The notes under the pieces: model-generated
Database searches by the model: none
What the model saw: only the letters and a program-made list of their open reading frames with translations
Told to the model about the DNA's origin: nothing
DNA from: Pseudomonas sp. BMS12
Lineage (GTDB): Bacteria > Pseudomonadota > Gammaproteobacteria > Pseudomonadales > Pseudomonadaceae
Reading direction: 5' to 3'
DNA: 64,000 nt
NCBI RefSeq assembly: GCF_001592875.1
Contig: NZ_LSOF01000024.1
Location: 54,338-118,337 of the forward strand
In this document: positions 8,455-17,848 of the stretch, piece after piece
Position numbering within the stretch: the first letter of the stretch is position 1
How the letters are laid out: each line of letters opens with the position of its first letter
Translations under genes and position numbers: made by a program

Positions 8455-9444
8455 TTACTCGGCCTCGGCCCAGCGTTCCTTGACTTCGAGTACAGCGGGC
8501 AGCTGGCTGAGAAACAGTTCGACCAGCTCCGGATCGAAGTGCCGGCCGCTTTCCCGGCGCAGGAGGTCGACGGCTTCGGCCACAGGCCAGGCCGGCTTGT
8601 AGGGACGCACGCTGGTCAGCGCATCGAACACATCGGCGATGGCGACGATGCGCCCTACCAGTGGTATCTCCTCGCCAGCCAAACCGTTGGGGTAGCCGCT
8701 GCCGTCCCATTTCTCGTGGTGGCTGAGAGCGACGGTGCGCGCCATCTGCAACAGGCCGGAGGGATGCTCGCCGATGATGTCGGCACCGATCTGTGCGTGC
8801 TGGCGCATCACCTGCCACTCCGCCTCGTCCAGCTTGCCGTTCTTCTGCAGGATGGCATCGGGAATACCGATCTTGCCCACGTCGTGCATGGGCGCGGCAT
8901 TGAGCAGGTCATCGGCCGCCACCTCATCGAAACCGGCGGCCTTGGCCAGCAGATAGGCGTAATGACTCATGCGGATCACATGCAGGCCGGTTTCGTTATC
9001 CTTGTACTCCGCCGCCAGGCCGAGACGCTGGACGATCTGCAGGCGGGTCTGGCGCAACTCATCGACCCTTACCAGCGACAGGTGGGTACGCACCCTGGCG
9101 CGGACGATGGCTGGGCTGACCGGCTTGGTGATGTAGTCCACCGCGCCCAGCTCGAAGCCGCGCGCCTCATCCTCGACATCGGCCAGGGCGGTGACGAAGA
9201 TCACCGGAATGCCTGCCGTGGCTGGCTCCGCCTTGAGCCGGGCGCACGCTTCGTGGCCGGTCATGCCCGGCATCATCACGTCCAGCAGGATCAGTGCCGG
9301 CTGCTCCTGCAATGCCAGCTCCAGGGCCTTGGTGCCGTCCTTGGCAAACAGCAGGCGGTAGTCGTCCTGCAGGATCTGCCGTAGCACCTGCAGGTTGGTG
9401 GGCTCATCGTCCACCAGCAGCAACTTGGGGCGGGCATCGTTCAT
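8455..9444 (-). CDS. Response regulator with HD-GYP phosphodiesterase domain
   Basis: 329 aa. A receiver domain (residues 7-120) has phosphoacceptor Asp55 in LILLDVMMPG, followed by an HD-GYP domain (about 140-320) with His187-Asp188 in MHDVGKIGIPD and the Gly250-Tyr251-Pro252 signature in WDGSGYPNGL. All metal-binding motifs look intact, so c-di-GMP hydrolysis is likely. The ATG at 9444 overlaps the stop of the upstream hybrid kinase gene (ATGA), so the kinase is its probable partner. Confidence 0.93.
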   Translation of the reverse strand: MNDARPKLLLVDDEPTNLQVLRQILQDDYRLLFAKDGTKALELALQEQPALILLDVMMPGMTGHEACARLKAEPATAGIPVIFVTALADVEDEARGFELGAVDYITKPVSPAIVRARVRTHLSLVRVDELRQTRLQIVQRLGLAAEYKDNETGLHVIRMSHYAYLLAKAAGFDEVAADDLLNAAPMHDVGKIGIPDAILQKNGKLDEAEWQVMRQHAQIGADIIGEHPSGLLQMARTVALSHHEKWDGSGYPNGLAGEEIPLVGRIVAIADVFDALTSVRPYKPAWPVAEAVDLLRRESGRHFDPELVELFLSQLPAVLEVKERWAEAE

Positions 9445-12400
9445 GGTCGGTCTCCGTCCTGCTGTTCCAGCCAACCGAGCAGCTCGGCCAGCAGCGCATC
9501 GGCGCGCTCGAAGTCGAAATCGTTGATGGCCCCATCCAGGGCCTGCGCACGCGCCTGCTGGGCCAGGCCCGGCAACGCGGCGATCAGCTGCTGCAGGGCC
9601 TGTTCGGCCAGTTCGCCGTGGCGCAGCGCGCTGCGCGCCTGCTCGATCAATGCCAGCAGCTGCGCCTCGCTCAATGTATCGGCATTCGCGCCAGTCTCCA
9701 CAGCGACGGGTTCCGGCAGCTCACTCGGCAACTCGGCCAGAGCGGCAGCCAATGCCGCCAGCAGCTCATCTACCGAGGCCGGCACGGCGCCCTTGAGCGC
9801 GTGCTCCAGCTGTCCGGCCAAGCGGCTGGCACGCAGCAGCGCCAGGTTGGCCGCAGCACCGCGCAGACGGTGCACCCATTCGATGGCCTGCGTCTGTTCA
9901 CCGGCCTGCAGCAGGCGCTCGATAGCGGCGCAGCTGCCAGCATGCTCATCGAGGAAGCGGCGAATGGCGATGGCCATGGCCTCCTGGCTGCCCCACAGCT
10001 GGATACCGCGCAGCCAGTCGATGGGCTGATCGGCAAGCTCTGCGGCCTTAGTGGCCGATTGTTCCTGCGGCACCGGGGCCAAGCCGATAACCGCCGCCAT
10101 TTCGCCGAGCAGCTTGTCCAGCTCCAGCGGTTTGGAGGCAAAACCGTCCATACCGGCCTGGCGCGCCGCACGACGATCCTCCTCCAGCACGCTGGCGGTC
10201 AGGGCGATGATCGGCACCGGCGCCAGGCCATTGACCTGCTCGTGGATGCGGATGCGCCGGGTCGCTTCGAGGCCATCCATACGTGGCATCTGCACATCCA
10301 GCAGCAGCAGGTCGAAGTGGCCGCCAAGGAAGGCCGCCAGAGCCTCTTCGCCATCGCGTGCGGTGGTGACCTGATGCCCCAGCTGACCAAGGCTTAGGCT
10401 CAGCAGTTCGAGGTTCTGCGGCACATCATCCGCCGCCAGGATGCGCAGTGGCGGTAGTTTCAGATCGGCAGCCAGCGGTTTGCTGTGCGGCGCCTGACCC
10501 GCGGCCAGCGGCAGCTCGACGAGGAACAGACTGCCCTCGCCCAGCCGACTTTCCACGCGGATCTGCCCGCCCATCAGCTCGGTCAGCTGGCGAGCGATGG
10601 TGGTGCCCAGGCCGGTACCGCCGAAGCGCCGGCTCATGGAGGCATCGGCCTGAGCGAAGGGATCGAAGATGTGCTGCAGGCGATCCGCGGCGATGCCGAT
10701 GCCGCTGTCGCGCACGGCGAAGCGCACGCCACCGGCAATGCCCTGCACCTCCAGGCGCACCCAGCCGCGCTCGGTGAATTTCACCGCGTTGCCGACCAGG
10801 TTGCTCAACACCTGCTGGATACGCAGCGGGTCCCCCCTGAAATGCGCGCTCAGGCTGGCCTGGTAGTCCAGGCTCAGGGTCAGACCCTTGGCCTCGGCGC
10901 TCAGGCCGAAGGAATCGCAGATCTGCTGGCACAGCTCGGGCAGGGAAAAGTCCAGGTTTTCCAGTTCCACCGCGCCGCGCTCCAGCTTGGCGGTGTCGAG
11001 GATGTCGTTGAGCAGGCCCAGCAGCGAACGTGCGGCCTGGCGCACGGTGCCCAGGTGGCGGCGCTGCAGGTTATCCAGCTGGGTACCCAGCAGCAGTTCG
11101 GTAAAGCCGATGATGGCGTTCATCGGCGTGCGAATCTCGTGGCTCATGTTGGCCAGGAAGGTGGTCTTGGCAGCCGCGGCCTGCTCGGCACGCTCCTTGG
11201 CGTCGCGCAGGGCCTCTTCCATCTCGCGGCGCTGGCTGAGGTCGGTGGCGAACTTGATCACCTTGAACGGCTTGCCGTCGGCATCGAAGATCGGGTTGTA
11301 GGAGGCCTGGATCCATACTTCGCGCCCACCCTTGGCCAGGCGCAGGTACTCGCCGCTTTCCAGTTCGCCGCGCGCGAGCCCCGCCCATAGCGCCCTGTAG
11401 GCCGGACTGTCGACATATTCCGGGGTACAGAAGTGGCCATGGTGCTTACCCTGAACCTCCTCCAGTTGGTATCCCATCAGGTCGAGGAAGTTCTGGTTGG
11501 CGGTGATCAATTGGCCCTGCAGATCGAACTCGGCGACCGCCAGCGCACGGTTGATGGCCGTCACCGTGCCCTCGAACTCGGCATTGCGCAGCTTGCTCTC
11601 GGTGACATCCAGCAGTACGCCGTCGATCCACTTGGGTCGGCCCTGTTCGTCGAGCACCGCGCTGCCACTCTCCCAGATCCAGTGCTCGACGCCCTGGCGA
11701 TCGTACAGGCGGTATTCCACGGTGTAGCTTTCCTGGCGCGCGATAGCGGCCAGCACCAGATCGGCAACGCGCTGGAAGTCCTCGGGGTGATACAGCTCGC
11801 TGATCGACTTGCGCCGGGCCATGTAGTCCTCGGCGCTCCAGCCGGTGAGCTTCTCCACCGCGTCGCTGATGAACAGCATGGTCCAGTCGTCGTCCAGCAA
11901 ACAGCGAAAGGCCACGCCGGGGATATTGCCGATCAACGAGCGGTACTGCTGCTCGCGCTCATGCAGGGCCTGCTCCATCGCCTTGCGCTCGCTGATGTCG
12001 GTGATGAAGCCGACATACAGCGTGCGTTCGGGCAAACGCGCCAGGCCGATGGCCAGGCGCACCGGCACCAGGGTGCCATCCTTGCGCAGTGCTTCCACCT
12101 CGCGACTGCCGCCGATGATGTCGCTCTCACCCTGGCGCAGCAGGTTGGCCATATAGCCTGTCCGCCCCTGGCGATAACTCTCAGGGACGGTCAGGTCGAT
12201 ATTGCGCCCGACCAACTCGCTGCGGGAATAACCGTAAAGCCGTTCGGCCGCAGCGTTGAGCCCTTCTATAATGCCGCGCTCATTGATGATGACGATGCCA
12301 TCCACCGCCGTTTCCAGGATGGCGCGCAGGCGCACCTCGTCACTGCGCACCTGATGGAACAACTGGCGGTAGCGCAGCAGACCGTTGATGCCTGCGACGA

Positions 12401-13133
12401 AAATGGTCAGCGAGACGGTGATCAGCGCCACTGCCAGCGCCAGAAAGGTACTCTGCGTGGCGGTCTCGCCCGCCGCGTCAGCCGTACCGACGAAACGCGC
12501 AGCAGCCATGCCGGTGTAGTGCATGCCACTGATGGCCAGGCCCATGACCACGCCGCTGGCCATGATCGCCTTGCCTGCCGACAGGCGTCCGCGCAGACCG
12601 AAGCGCACCCATAGCGCGAGAATCGCCAGCCCCACCGCCACCAGAATCGACAGGGCAAAAATCCAGGGGTCATAGCGCAGCAGAGGCGCCATACGCATCG
12701 CCGCCATGCCGCTGTAATGCATGGCACCAATGCCAGCCCCGACCAGCACGCCGCTGCCGATCAATTGCCAGCGAGTGATCTGACGGCGCGCCAGCAACTG
12801 CAGCGCCACCCAGGAAGCGCCCAGGCTCGGCAGCAGCGACAGCAGGGTCAGCCCCGGCGCGTAATCCACCGGCGTGCACAACTGGAAGGCCAGCATGCCG
12901 ATGAAGTGCATTGCCCAGACACCGCCACCCAGAGCCAGCGAGCCGGTCAACAGTGCCGTTTGCCGGTGCACCGAATTGCGGCTGAGCCGCGCCATGCCAG
13001 CCACCTGCAGGGCCATTCCCGAGGTGAACATGGCAATAGCCAGCGACAGCAGCACCAGCCAGGGGTTGTAGCTGCCGAACAGCAACAGGCTGGGGTCGGC
13101 ATCGAGGAGAAAGAGACTGGTCAGGTACGACAT
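9441..13133 (-). CDS. MHYT-PAS hybrid sensor histidine kinase with REC and Hpt
   Basis: 1230-aa inner-membrane kinase. An N-terminal MHYT sensor (about 1-255) has the three repeats MHFIGM (75-80), MHYSGM (138-143) and MHYTGM (204-209), thought to bind metal and sense a diatomic gas. Three PAS/PAC domains follow (about 265-635), then HisKA with His665 in SHEIRTP, an HATPase domain with N-box NLVGNAVKF and DSGIGI, a receiver with Asp946, and a C-terminal Hpt with His1088 in VHRLRGAAAN. A complete phosphorelay is therefore in one chain, most simply feeding the overlapping HD-GYP regulator. The signal sensed is inferred from the family. Confidence 0.93.
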   Translation of the reverse strand: MSYLTSLFLLDADPSLLLFGSYNPWLVLLSLAIAMFTSGMALQVAGMARLSRNSVHRQTALLTGSLALGGGVWAMHFIGMLAFQLCTPVDYAPGLTLLSLLPSLGASWVALQLLARRQITRWQLIGSGVLVGAGIGAMHYSGMAAMRMAPLLRYDPWIFALSILVAVGLAILALWVRFGLRGRLSAGKAIMASGVVMGLAISGMHYTGMAAARFVGTADAAGETATQSTFLALAVALITVSLTIFVAGINGLLRYRQLFHQVRSDEVRLRAILETAVDGIVIINERGIIEGLNAAAERLYGYSRSELVGRNIDLTVPESYRQGRTGYMANLLRQGESDIIGGSREVEALRKDGTLVPVRLAIGLARLPERTLYVGFITDISERKAMEQALHEREQQYRSLIGNIPGVAFRCLLDDDWTMLFISDAVEKLTGWSAEDYMARRKSISELYHPEDFQRVADLVLAAIARQESYTVEYRLYDRQGVEHWIWESGSAVLDEQGRPKWIDGVLLDVTESKLRNAEFEGTVTAINRALAVAEFDLQGQLITANQNFLDLMGYQLEEVQGKHHGHFCTPEYVDSPAYRALWAGLARGELESGEYLRLAKGGREVWIQASYNPIFDADGKPFKVIKFATDLSQRREMEEALRDAKERAEQAAAAKTTFLANMSHEIRTPMNAIIGFTELLLGTQLDNLQRRHLGTVRQAARSLLGLLNDILDTAKLERGAVELENLDFSLPELCQQICDSFGLSAEAKGLTLSLDYQASLSAHFRGDPLRIQQVLSNLVGNAVKFTERGWVRLEVQGIAGGVRFAVRDSGIGIAADRLQHIFDPFAQADASMSRRFGGTGLGTTIARQLTELMGGQIRVESRLGEGSLFLVELPLAAGQAPHSKPLAADLKLPPLRILAADDVPQNLELLSLSLGQLGHQVTTARDGEEALAAFLGGHFDLLLLDVQMPRMDGLEATRRIRIHEQVNGLAPVPIIALTASVLEEDRRAARQAGMDGFASKPLELDKLLGEMAAVIGLAPVPQEQSATKAAELADQPIDWLRGIQLWGSQEAMAIAIRRFLDEHAGSCAAIERLLQAGEQTQAIEWVHRLRGAAANLALLRASRLAGQLEHALKGAVPASVDELLAALAAALAELPSELPEPVAVETGANADTLSEAQLLALIEQARSALRHGELAEQALQQLIAALPGLAQQARAQALDGAINDFDFERADALLAELLGWLEQQDGDRP

Positions 13134-13361
13134 GCGAATGGCAACTACTGAAGGACGCGGCTAGTAGAACAGGCAAGCACAGGTCAGATAAAGCCCATGC
13201 ATATGGCCATTAAATAGCCACCACCCGGCAAGCTCCAGCACTAATTCCATCGCGTATGCCAAGCCCATTAGCGATCATGGGTTGGCAGGAGCGTTTGGCC
13301 TGGGATGGGATTGGCTGGTCGGCACGCTCACCCGGTGTATCGCCCTGAATTGCCCGCGCAT
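13134..13361. other. Intergenic region between kinase and htpG
   Basis: About 230 bp with no coding frame that I trust. It should hold the promoter of the hybrid kinase on the minus strand, but I see no clear consensus. Confidence 0.5.
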
Positions 13362-13385
13362 GAAAAAGCCCGCCGAAGCGGGCTC
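13362..13385 (-). terminator. Rho-independent terminator of htpG
   Basis: On the minus strand AGCCCGC-TTCG-GCGGGCT is followed by TTTTT, 20-40 nt after the htpG stop: a 7-bp GC stem, a UUCG tetraloop and a U-run. Confidence 0.9.
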
Positions 13386-13404
13386 ATTCAACAGGCGATG
13401 CCGA

Positions 13405-15309
13405 TCAGGCGGAAAGCTCGACCAGCAGCTTGTTCAGGCGCTGCACATAGGCGGCCGGGTCCTTCAGGCTGTCGCCGGCGGCCAGAGCGGCCTGGTCGAA
13501 GAGGATGTGCGAGAGGTCGGCAAAGCGATCTTCGTCCGGCTCGCCGTCCAGCTTCTCGATCAGCGGGTGCTGCGGGTTGATCTCGAAGATCGGCTTGGAG
13601 TCAGGCACCTTCTGGCCGCTGGCCTCGAGAATCTGGCGCATCTGCAGACCCAGGTCCTGCTCGCCGATGGCCAGGATCGCCGGCGAATCGGTGAGGCGGT
13701 GCGATACGCGAACCTCGGCCACCTGCTCGGCCAGCGCGCCCTTGAGGCGCTCGACCAGCCCTTCCTTGGCCTTGGCCACTTCTTCCTGGGCCTTCTTGTC
13801 CTCTTCCGAGTCCAGCTTGCCCAGGTCCAGGTCGCCACGGGCCACGTCGATCAACTGCTTGCCGTCGAACTCGGTCAGGTAGCTCATCAGCCACTCATCG
13901 ATGCGGTCGGTCAGCAGCAGCACCTCGATACCCTTCTTGCGGAACACTTCCAGGTGCGGGCTGTTCTTGATCTGCGCGTGGGTTTCGCCGGTGAGGAAGT
14001 AGATCTTGTCCTGACCTTCCTTGATGCGCCCCAGGTAGTCGGCCAGGGAAACCGACTGCTCGCCGGACTCCTCGCTGGTGGAGGCAAAGCGCAGCAGGCC
14101 GGCAATCTTCTCCTTGTTGGCGAAGTCTTCCGCCGGGCCCTCTTTGAGGACCTGACCGAAGGCCTTCCAGAAGGCCTTGTACTGCTCGGGCTCGTTCTTC
14201 GCCAGCTTCTCCAGCATGTCCAGTACGCGCTTGGTCAGCGCCGACTTCATCGACTCGACCACCGGGCCGGTCTGCAGGATTTCGCGGGAAACGTTCAGCG
14301 ACAGGTCGTTGGAGTCCACCACACCCTTGATGAAACGCAGGTACAGCGGCAGGAACTGGTCGGCCTGATCCATGATGAACACGCGCTGTACATAGAGCTT
14401 GAGGCCCTTGGGCGCTTCGCGCTGGTACAGGTCGAACGGCGCACGGCCCGGCACGTAGAGCAACGAGGTGTACTCCAGCTTGCCTTCGACCTTGTTGTGG
14501 CTCCAGCTCAGCGGGTTCTCGAAGTCATGGGCGACGTGCTTGTAGAACTCCTGGTACTCCTCATCCTTGACCTCGGTACGCGGACGAGTCCACAGGGCGC
14601 TGGCGCGGTTGACGGTTTCCCACTCGACCTCGGCCGGCTTGTCCTTCTCTTCGCCATGGAACTCCTTCGGCAGCTCGATCGGCAGAGCGATATGGTCGGA
14701 GTATTTCTTGACGATATTGCGCAGGCGCCAACCGTCGGCGAACTCTTCCTGATCGGCCTTGAGGTGCAGAACGATGCGGGTGCCACGCTCGGCCTTGTCG
14801 ATGGTGGCGACTTCGAACTCGCCCTCGCCTTTCGACGACCAGTGCACGCCTTCGCTGGCGGCAGCGCCGGCGCGACGGGTGAACACCTCAACCTGATCGG
14901 CGACGATGAACGCCGAATAGAAGCCAACGCCGAACTGACCGATCAGGTGCGAATCCTTCTTCTGGTCGCCGGTCAGGTTCTTCATGAAGTCGGCGGTGCC
15001 GGATTTGGCGATGGTGCCCAGGTGCGCGATCACTTCCTCGCGGCTCATGCCGATGCCGTTGTCTTCGAGGGTGACGGTCTTGGCGTCCTTGTCGAAGCTC
15101 AGGCGGATCTTCAGCTCGGCGCCACCTTCGAGCAGCTCGGGCTTGGCCAGCGCTTCGAAACGCAGCTTGTCGGCCGCATCCGAAGCGTTGGAAATCAGCT
15201 CACGCAGGAAGATTTCCTTGTTCGAATACAGCGAATGGATCATGAGGTGAAGCAGCTGCTTCACTTCGGTCTGGAAGCCCAGGGTTTCTTTTTGAGTTTC
15301 CACACTCAT
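13405..15309 (-). CDS. htpG: HtpG, Hsp90-family chaperone
   Basis: 634-aa cytosolic ATP-dependent chaperone of the Hsp90 family, of the usual length. The start is MSVETQKETLGFQTEVKQLL at 15309. The GHKL ATPase domain is intact: SNKEIFLRELISNASDA with the catalytic Glu and Asn, LEDNGIGM, and GQFGVGFYSAF. A canonical sigma-32 promoter lies about 50 bp upstream and a strong terminator follows, so it looks monocistronic and heat-inducible. The 707-aa open frame on the opposite strand is a shadow. Confidence 0.97.
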   Translation of the reverse strand: MSVETQKETLGFQTEVKQLLHLMIHSLYSNKEIFLRELISNASDAADKLRFEALAKPELLEGGAELKIRLSFDKDAKTVTLEDNGIGMSREEVIAHLGTIAKSGTADFMKNLTGDQKKDSHLIGQFGVGFYSAFIVADQVEVFTRRAGAAASEGVHWSSKGEGEFEVATIDKAERGTRIVLHLKADQEEFADGWRLRNIVKKYSDHIALPIELPKEFHGEEKDKPAEVEWETVNRASALWTRPRTEVKDEEYQEFYKHVAHDFENPLSWSHNKVEGKLEYTSLLYVPGRAPFDLYQREAPKGLKLYVQRVFIMDQADQFLPLYLRFIKGVVDSNDLSLNVSREILQTGPVVESMKSALTKRVLDMLEKLAKNEPEQYKAFWKAFGQVLKEGPAEDFANKEKIAGLLRFASTSEESGEQSVSLADYLGRIKEGQDKIYFLTGETHAQIKNSPHLEVFRKKGIEVLLLTDRIDEWLMSYLTEFDGKQLIDVARGDLDLGKLDSEEDKKAQEEVAKAKEGLVERLKGALAEQVAEVRVSHRLTDSPAILAIGEQDLGLQMRQILEASGQKVPDSKPIFEINPQHPLIEKLDGEPDEDRFADLSHILFDQAALAAGDSLKDPAAYVQRLNKLLVELSA

Positions 15310-15327
15310 GGTCATCAAACTCCACAT

Positions 15328-15361
15328 GCAGGACAGGCCGCAATCGCGGCGGATGTCCTGC
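15328..15361 (-). repeat. Inverted repeat abutting the htpG -10 element
   Basis: GCAGGACA (15361-15354, minus strand) and TGTCCTGC (15335-15328) form perfect 8-bp arms with an inner CCGC-GATT-GCGG hairpin. It starts directly after the -10 element, so the expected transcription start falls in the first arm. It could be a DNA operator, or an mRNA-leader hairpin if transcription starts early. Confidence 0.6.
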
Positions 15362-15389
15362 AGATGGGGACTTCAGGAAATATTTCAAG
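15362..15389 (-). promoter_or_regulatory. Sigma-32 (heat-shock) promoter of htpG
   Basis: Reading the minus strand, CTTGAAA (15389-15383) is followed after 13 nt by CCCCATCT (15369-15362). This matches the RpoH consensus at both elements with an accepted spacing. The distance to the htpG ATG is about 50 bp. Confidence 0.88.
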
Positions 15390-15439
15390 GGCTTGGGGGG
15401 ATTGACGGCACTGCCACCGCCAACCCGCGCCTGGTCATG

Positions 15440-16699
15440 TCAGGGTTCAAGCAGCTCGATGCGGCCGATTTCCTCGGGCTTGAAGCTGAAGCTGGCCTGT
15501 CCCGCTCCGCCACCCATCTGCTGGCTCAGGCGAATGCTGTCATCGCTGTCGATGCCGACGAAACGCCCCTCCACTGTGCCGCCACTCGCGCGACTGACAC
15601 GCATCAGCAGGTTGCGGTACTGGCTTGGGTTGCGCTGCAGACGCGGCAAGGAGAAGCGCAGACGACGATCCAGGGTCGGACGCGTGACTTCCGGAGCAAC
15701 CGGGGTCGCCACCGCGGGCTGCGAGCTGGCGACTTGCGGCTCGGTACGAGCAGACAGGTGCAGCGCCGGGTAACGGTCTCCCGCCACTCGCCAGCCTGCA
15801 GCATCCTTCTCCAGCACCACCGGCACGCGCTGCAACTCACCATTGATACGAGCCTCGATATCCAGCGCCAGGCGCTGCGCCGGGAAGGTCATCTCCGGCA
15901 ACTCGGCGAGCTGTACCAGGCGCGTGGAGAAGCGTCGCTGCAGGTAGTCCTCGACCACACTGGCCAGGGTTTCGCGGGAATCGAAGCGGGTGTCGACACG
16001 CCCATCGCGATAACGCAGCCGGTCGGAGAACAGCTCGAGACGCCCGCTCAGGCTGGTCTTGAAGGATGGCGGCATGACCAGATGGAAATCGCCCTGCAAC
16101 TTGTTCGGTGGCAGAACCTGCAGATCCAGGTGCAAGGTGTAACCCTTGTCCAGGCGACGAGCCTCGGGCAGGTCCTGTTCGGGCAGCAGCCAGCTGATCT
16201 CGACTTCCGGCAGCGCACCGCGATCCGCCGGCAGCACATCCAGCATGACCGCGCCCTTGCTGCCATGCGGCAGGCGAATTTTCACTTCGCGTCGGGCAAA
16301 GAAGTCCTCACCCTCGCGCAGCGTCAGCACGTCGTCGATCAGCTCGGCGTATTGCGGTGAGAAGGGCTGGCCGTTCAGCTCGCCATTCAGGCGAATGTCC
16401 AGCTCGGCAGGAGCCTTGGGCGCATCCTTGAGCCAGCGCAGGCTGAGAATCGCCTCCAGGCGGGCGGCGTCCTGGCTGGCCATCAGCACCAGCCCCACTA
16501 CAAGCGGAATGCAGCCCAAGGCCGATACCACCAGCGCCTTGCGAGCAGTACGCCAGTGGCGCAGCACATAGATCAGGGTTATCGGTGGAAGCAGACTGCC
16601 CCAGCCCCACAGCAGGCTGGTGGAAAAGGCCAGCATCACCAGCCAGACCAGGCCGGCCAGGATCAACAGCAGGCCGCCGAGGATCAGCAACGCATCCAT
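15440..16699 (-). CDS. Uncharacterised inner-membrane protein
   Basis: 419 aa beginning MDALLILGGLLLILAGLVWL. Three hydrophobic segments (about 3-22, 25-47 and 54-75) are followed by a long, probably periplasmic, beta-rich region with many charged residues (LRLPHGSKGAVMLDV-type stretches, FSDRLRYRDGRVDTRFD). A Pro/Ala linker near residue 335 leads to a basic C-terminal region ending EEIGRIELLEP. I recognise no enzyme motif. It is followed by the thioesterase pair transcribed in the same direction but from a separate unit upstream. Confidence 0.75.
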   Translation of the reverse strand: MDALLILGGLLLILAGLVWLVMLAFSTSLLWGWGSLLPPITLIYVLRHWRTARKALVVSALGCIPLVVGLVLMASQDAARLEAILSLRWLKDAPKAPAELDIRLNGELNGQPFSPQYAELIDDVLTLREGEDFFARREVKIRLPHGSKGAVMLDVLPADRGALPEVEISWLLPEQDLPEARRLDKGYTLHLDLQVLPPNKLQGDFHLVMPPSFKTSLSGRLELFSDRLRYRDGRVDTRFDSRETLASVVEDYLQRRFSTRLVQLAELPEMTFPAQRLALDIEARINGELQRVPVVLEKDAAGWRVAGDRYPALHLSARTEPQVASSQPAVATPVAPEVTRPTLDRRLRFSLPRLQRNPSQYRNLLMRVSRASGGTVEGRFVGIDSDDSIRLSQQMGGGAGQASFSFKPEEIGRIELLEP

Positions 16700-16735
16700 T
16701 AAAATTCCTTAGTGATTATTCTTCCCGCATCCCGC

Positions 16736-17182
16736 TCAGGGCTCGTCGACCTTGAAGTGGGCGCGAGCCGTGGCAATGGGTTCGGTCTGGCTGGTCTGCC
16801 AGGCCGTGATGGCCACATTGGCCACACGGCGCCCCTGGCGCCAAACCTGGCACTGGGCGTAGGTGTCACGATAATGACCGGCGCGCAGGTAATCTATCGA
16901 GAAGTCGATGATTTTCGGCAAATGTGGAATGCCCATGAACATCAGCAGGTGGAGCATCGCCGAATGCTCCATGAAACCGGCGATCACCCCGCCGTGCAGT
17001 GCCGGCAGAATCGGGTTGCCGATGTTTTCCTTGCTCGCCGGCAGGCGGAACACCATGTCGTCGCCGAGGCGCAGGCATTCGATACCGATCAGCTTGGCGT
17101 AGGGGATCAGGCTGAGCAGCGTGTCGTAGTTGTCCTTCTCGTGGGCTTCACGTACCAGGTCATTGAGATTGAGTGCGGTCAT
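16736..17182 (-). CDS. PaaI-like hotdog-fold thioesterase
   Basis: 148 aa from the ATG at 17182 (MTALNLNDLVREAHEKDNYD). The hotdog active-site segment NPILPALHGGVIAGFMEHSA matches PaaI/YdiI thioesterases (HGG motif with a downstream acidic residue). The start overlaps the stop of the upstream paralogue by 1 nt (TGATG), so the two are translationally coupled and may form a heteromer or act in sequence. The acyl-CoA substrate is unknown. Confidence 0.88.
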   Translation of the reverse strand: MTALNLNDLVREAHEKDNYDTLLSLIPYAKLIGIECLRLGDDMVFRLPASKENIGNPILPALHGGVIAGFMEHSAMLHLLMFMGIPHLPKIIDFSIDYLRAGHYRDTYAQCQVWRQGRRVANVAITAWQTSQTEPIATARAHFKVDEP

Positions 17183-17655
17183 CAGGCACCTCCCTGGATA
17201 GTGCTTTTGAGCCCGCTGTCGCCCTGCGCGCCTTTGCCCATGCGCATGAAGGCCCCCACCACATGAGCGATGGGCTCTGCGGGGTCGTCCTGATAGGCGT
17301 AGCCACGGGTGAAGATGACGTTCTCGGTTACCCGGAAGCACTCGGCGAAACCGAATACGTCCTTATGGGGCTGGGCCGGGCGCATGTAGTCGATACGCAG
17401 ATCCAGGGTCGGGCAGATCTCGAATTCCGGCAGCACGCACACGGTGGAGATGCCGCAGGTGGTATCCATCAGGGTGGTGATGGCGCCGCCATGGATCACA
17501 CCGGTTTCCGGGTTGCCGATAATCTGCGTGCTGTAAGGCAGGCGCAGGGTCAGGCCCTGCGGCGTAGCCTCGTGCACGCTCAGGCCCAGCACCTGGCAGT
17601 GCCGCAGCGCCATCAGAAAGCGCTGGGCGCGCTCTAGAACAGGGTTATCGCTCAT
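17182..17655 (-). CDS. PaaI-like hotdog-fold thioesterase (first of pair)
   Basis: 157 aa from MSDNPVLERAQRFLMALRHC. The hotdog motif NPETGVIHGGAITTLMDTTCG carries the HGG and catalytic Asp positions expected for PaaI-type acyl-CoA thioesterases. It is clearly related to the next gene but more canonical at the active site. I rejected a longer start at 17697 because it lacks a ribosome-binding site. Confidence 0.9.
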   Translation of the reverse strand: MSDNPVLERAQRFLMALRHCQVLGLSVHEATPQGLTLRLPYSTQIIGNPETGVIHGGAITTLMDTTCGISTVCVLPEFEICPTLDLRIDYMRPAQPHKDVFGFAECFRVTENVIFTRGYAYQDDPAEPIAHVVGAFMRMGKGAQGDSGLKSTIQGGA

Positions 17656-17848
17656 GACTGCTATTCCCGGGGCGATATTGCAAAAGGCGCGCATCATACC
17701 CGCTCAGCGTGCCCGGCAGACAGCGCCACTCCCTGCTCATGCCGGTGCACTGACCGGATCGGGCGGAACTTTGGCCACTCCAGCGCCCTCCTATCTGGAG
17801 TCTTGAGGATAGCCCTCGATGCTAAAGCCACCGAAAGGAGAATCGACC

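Noticed and set aside
15328..15361. RNA thermometer in the htpG leader
   Set aside because: The hairpin starts directly at the -10 element, so its first arm would not be fully transcribed, and it does not cover the ribosome-binding site.
13282..15405. 707-aa plus-strand frame opposite htpG
   Set aside because: Mirror of the intact HtpG frame; includes the htpG terminator and promoter, no ribosome-binding site.
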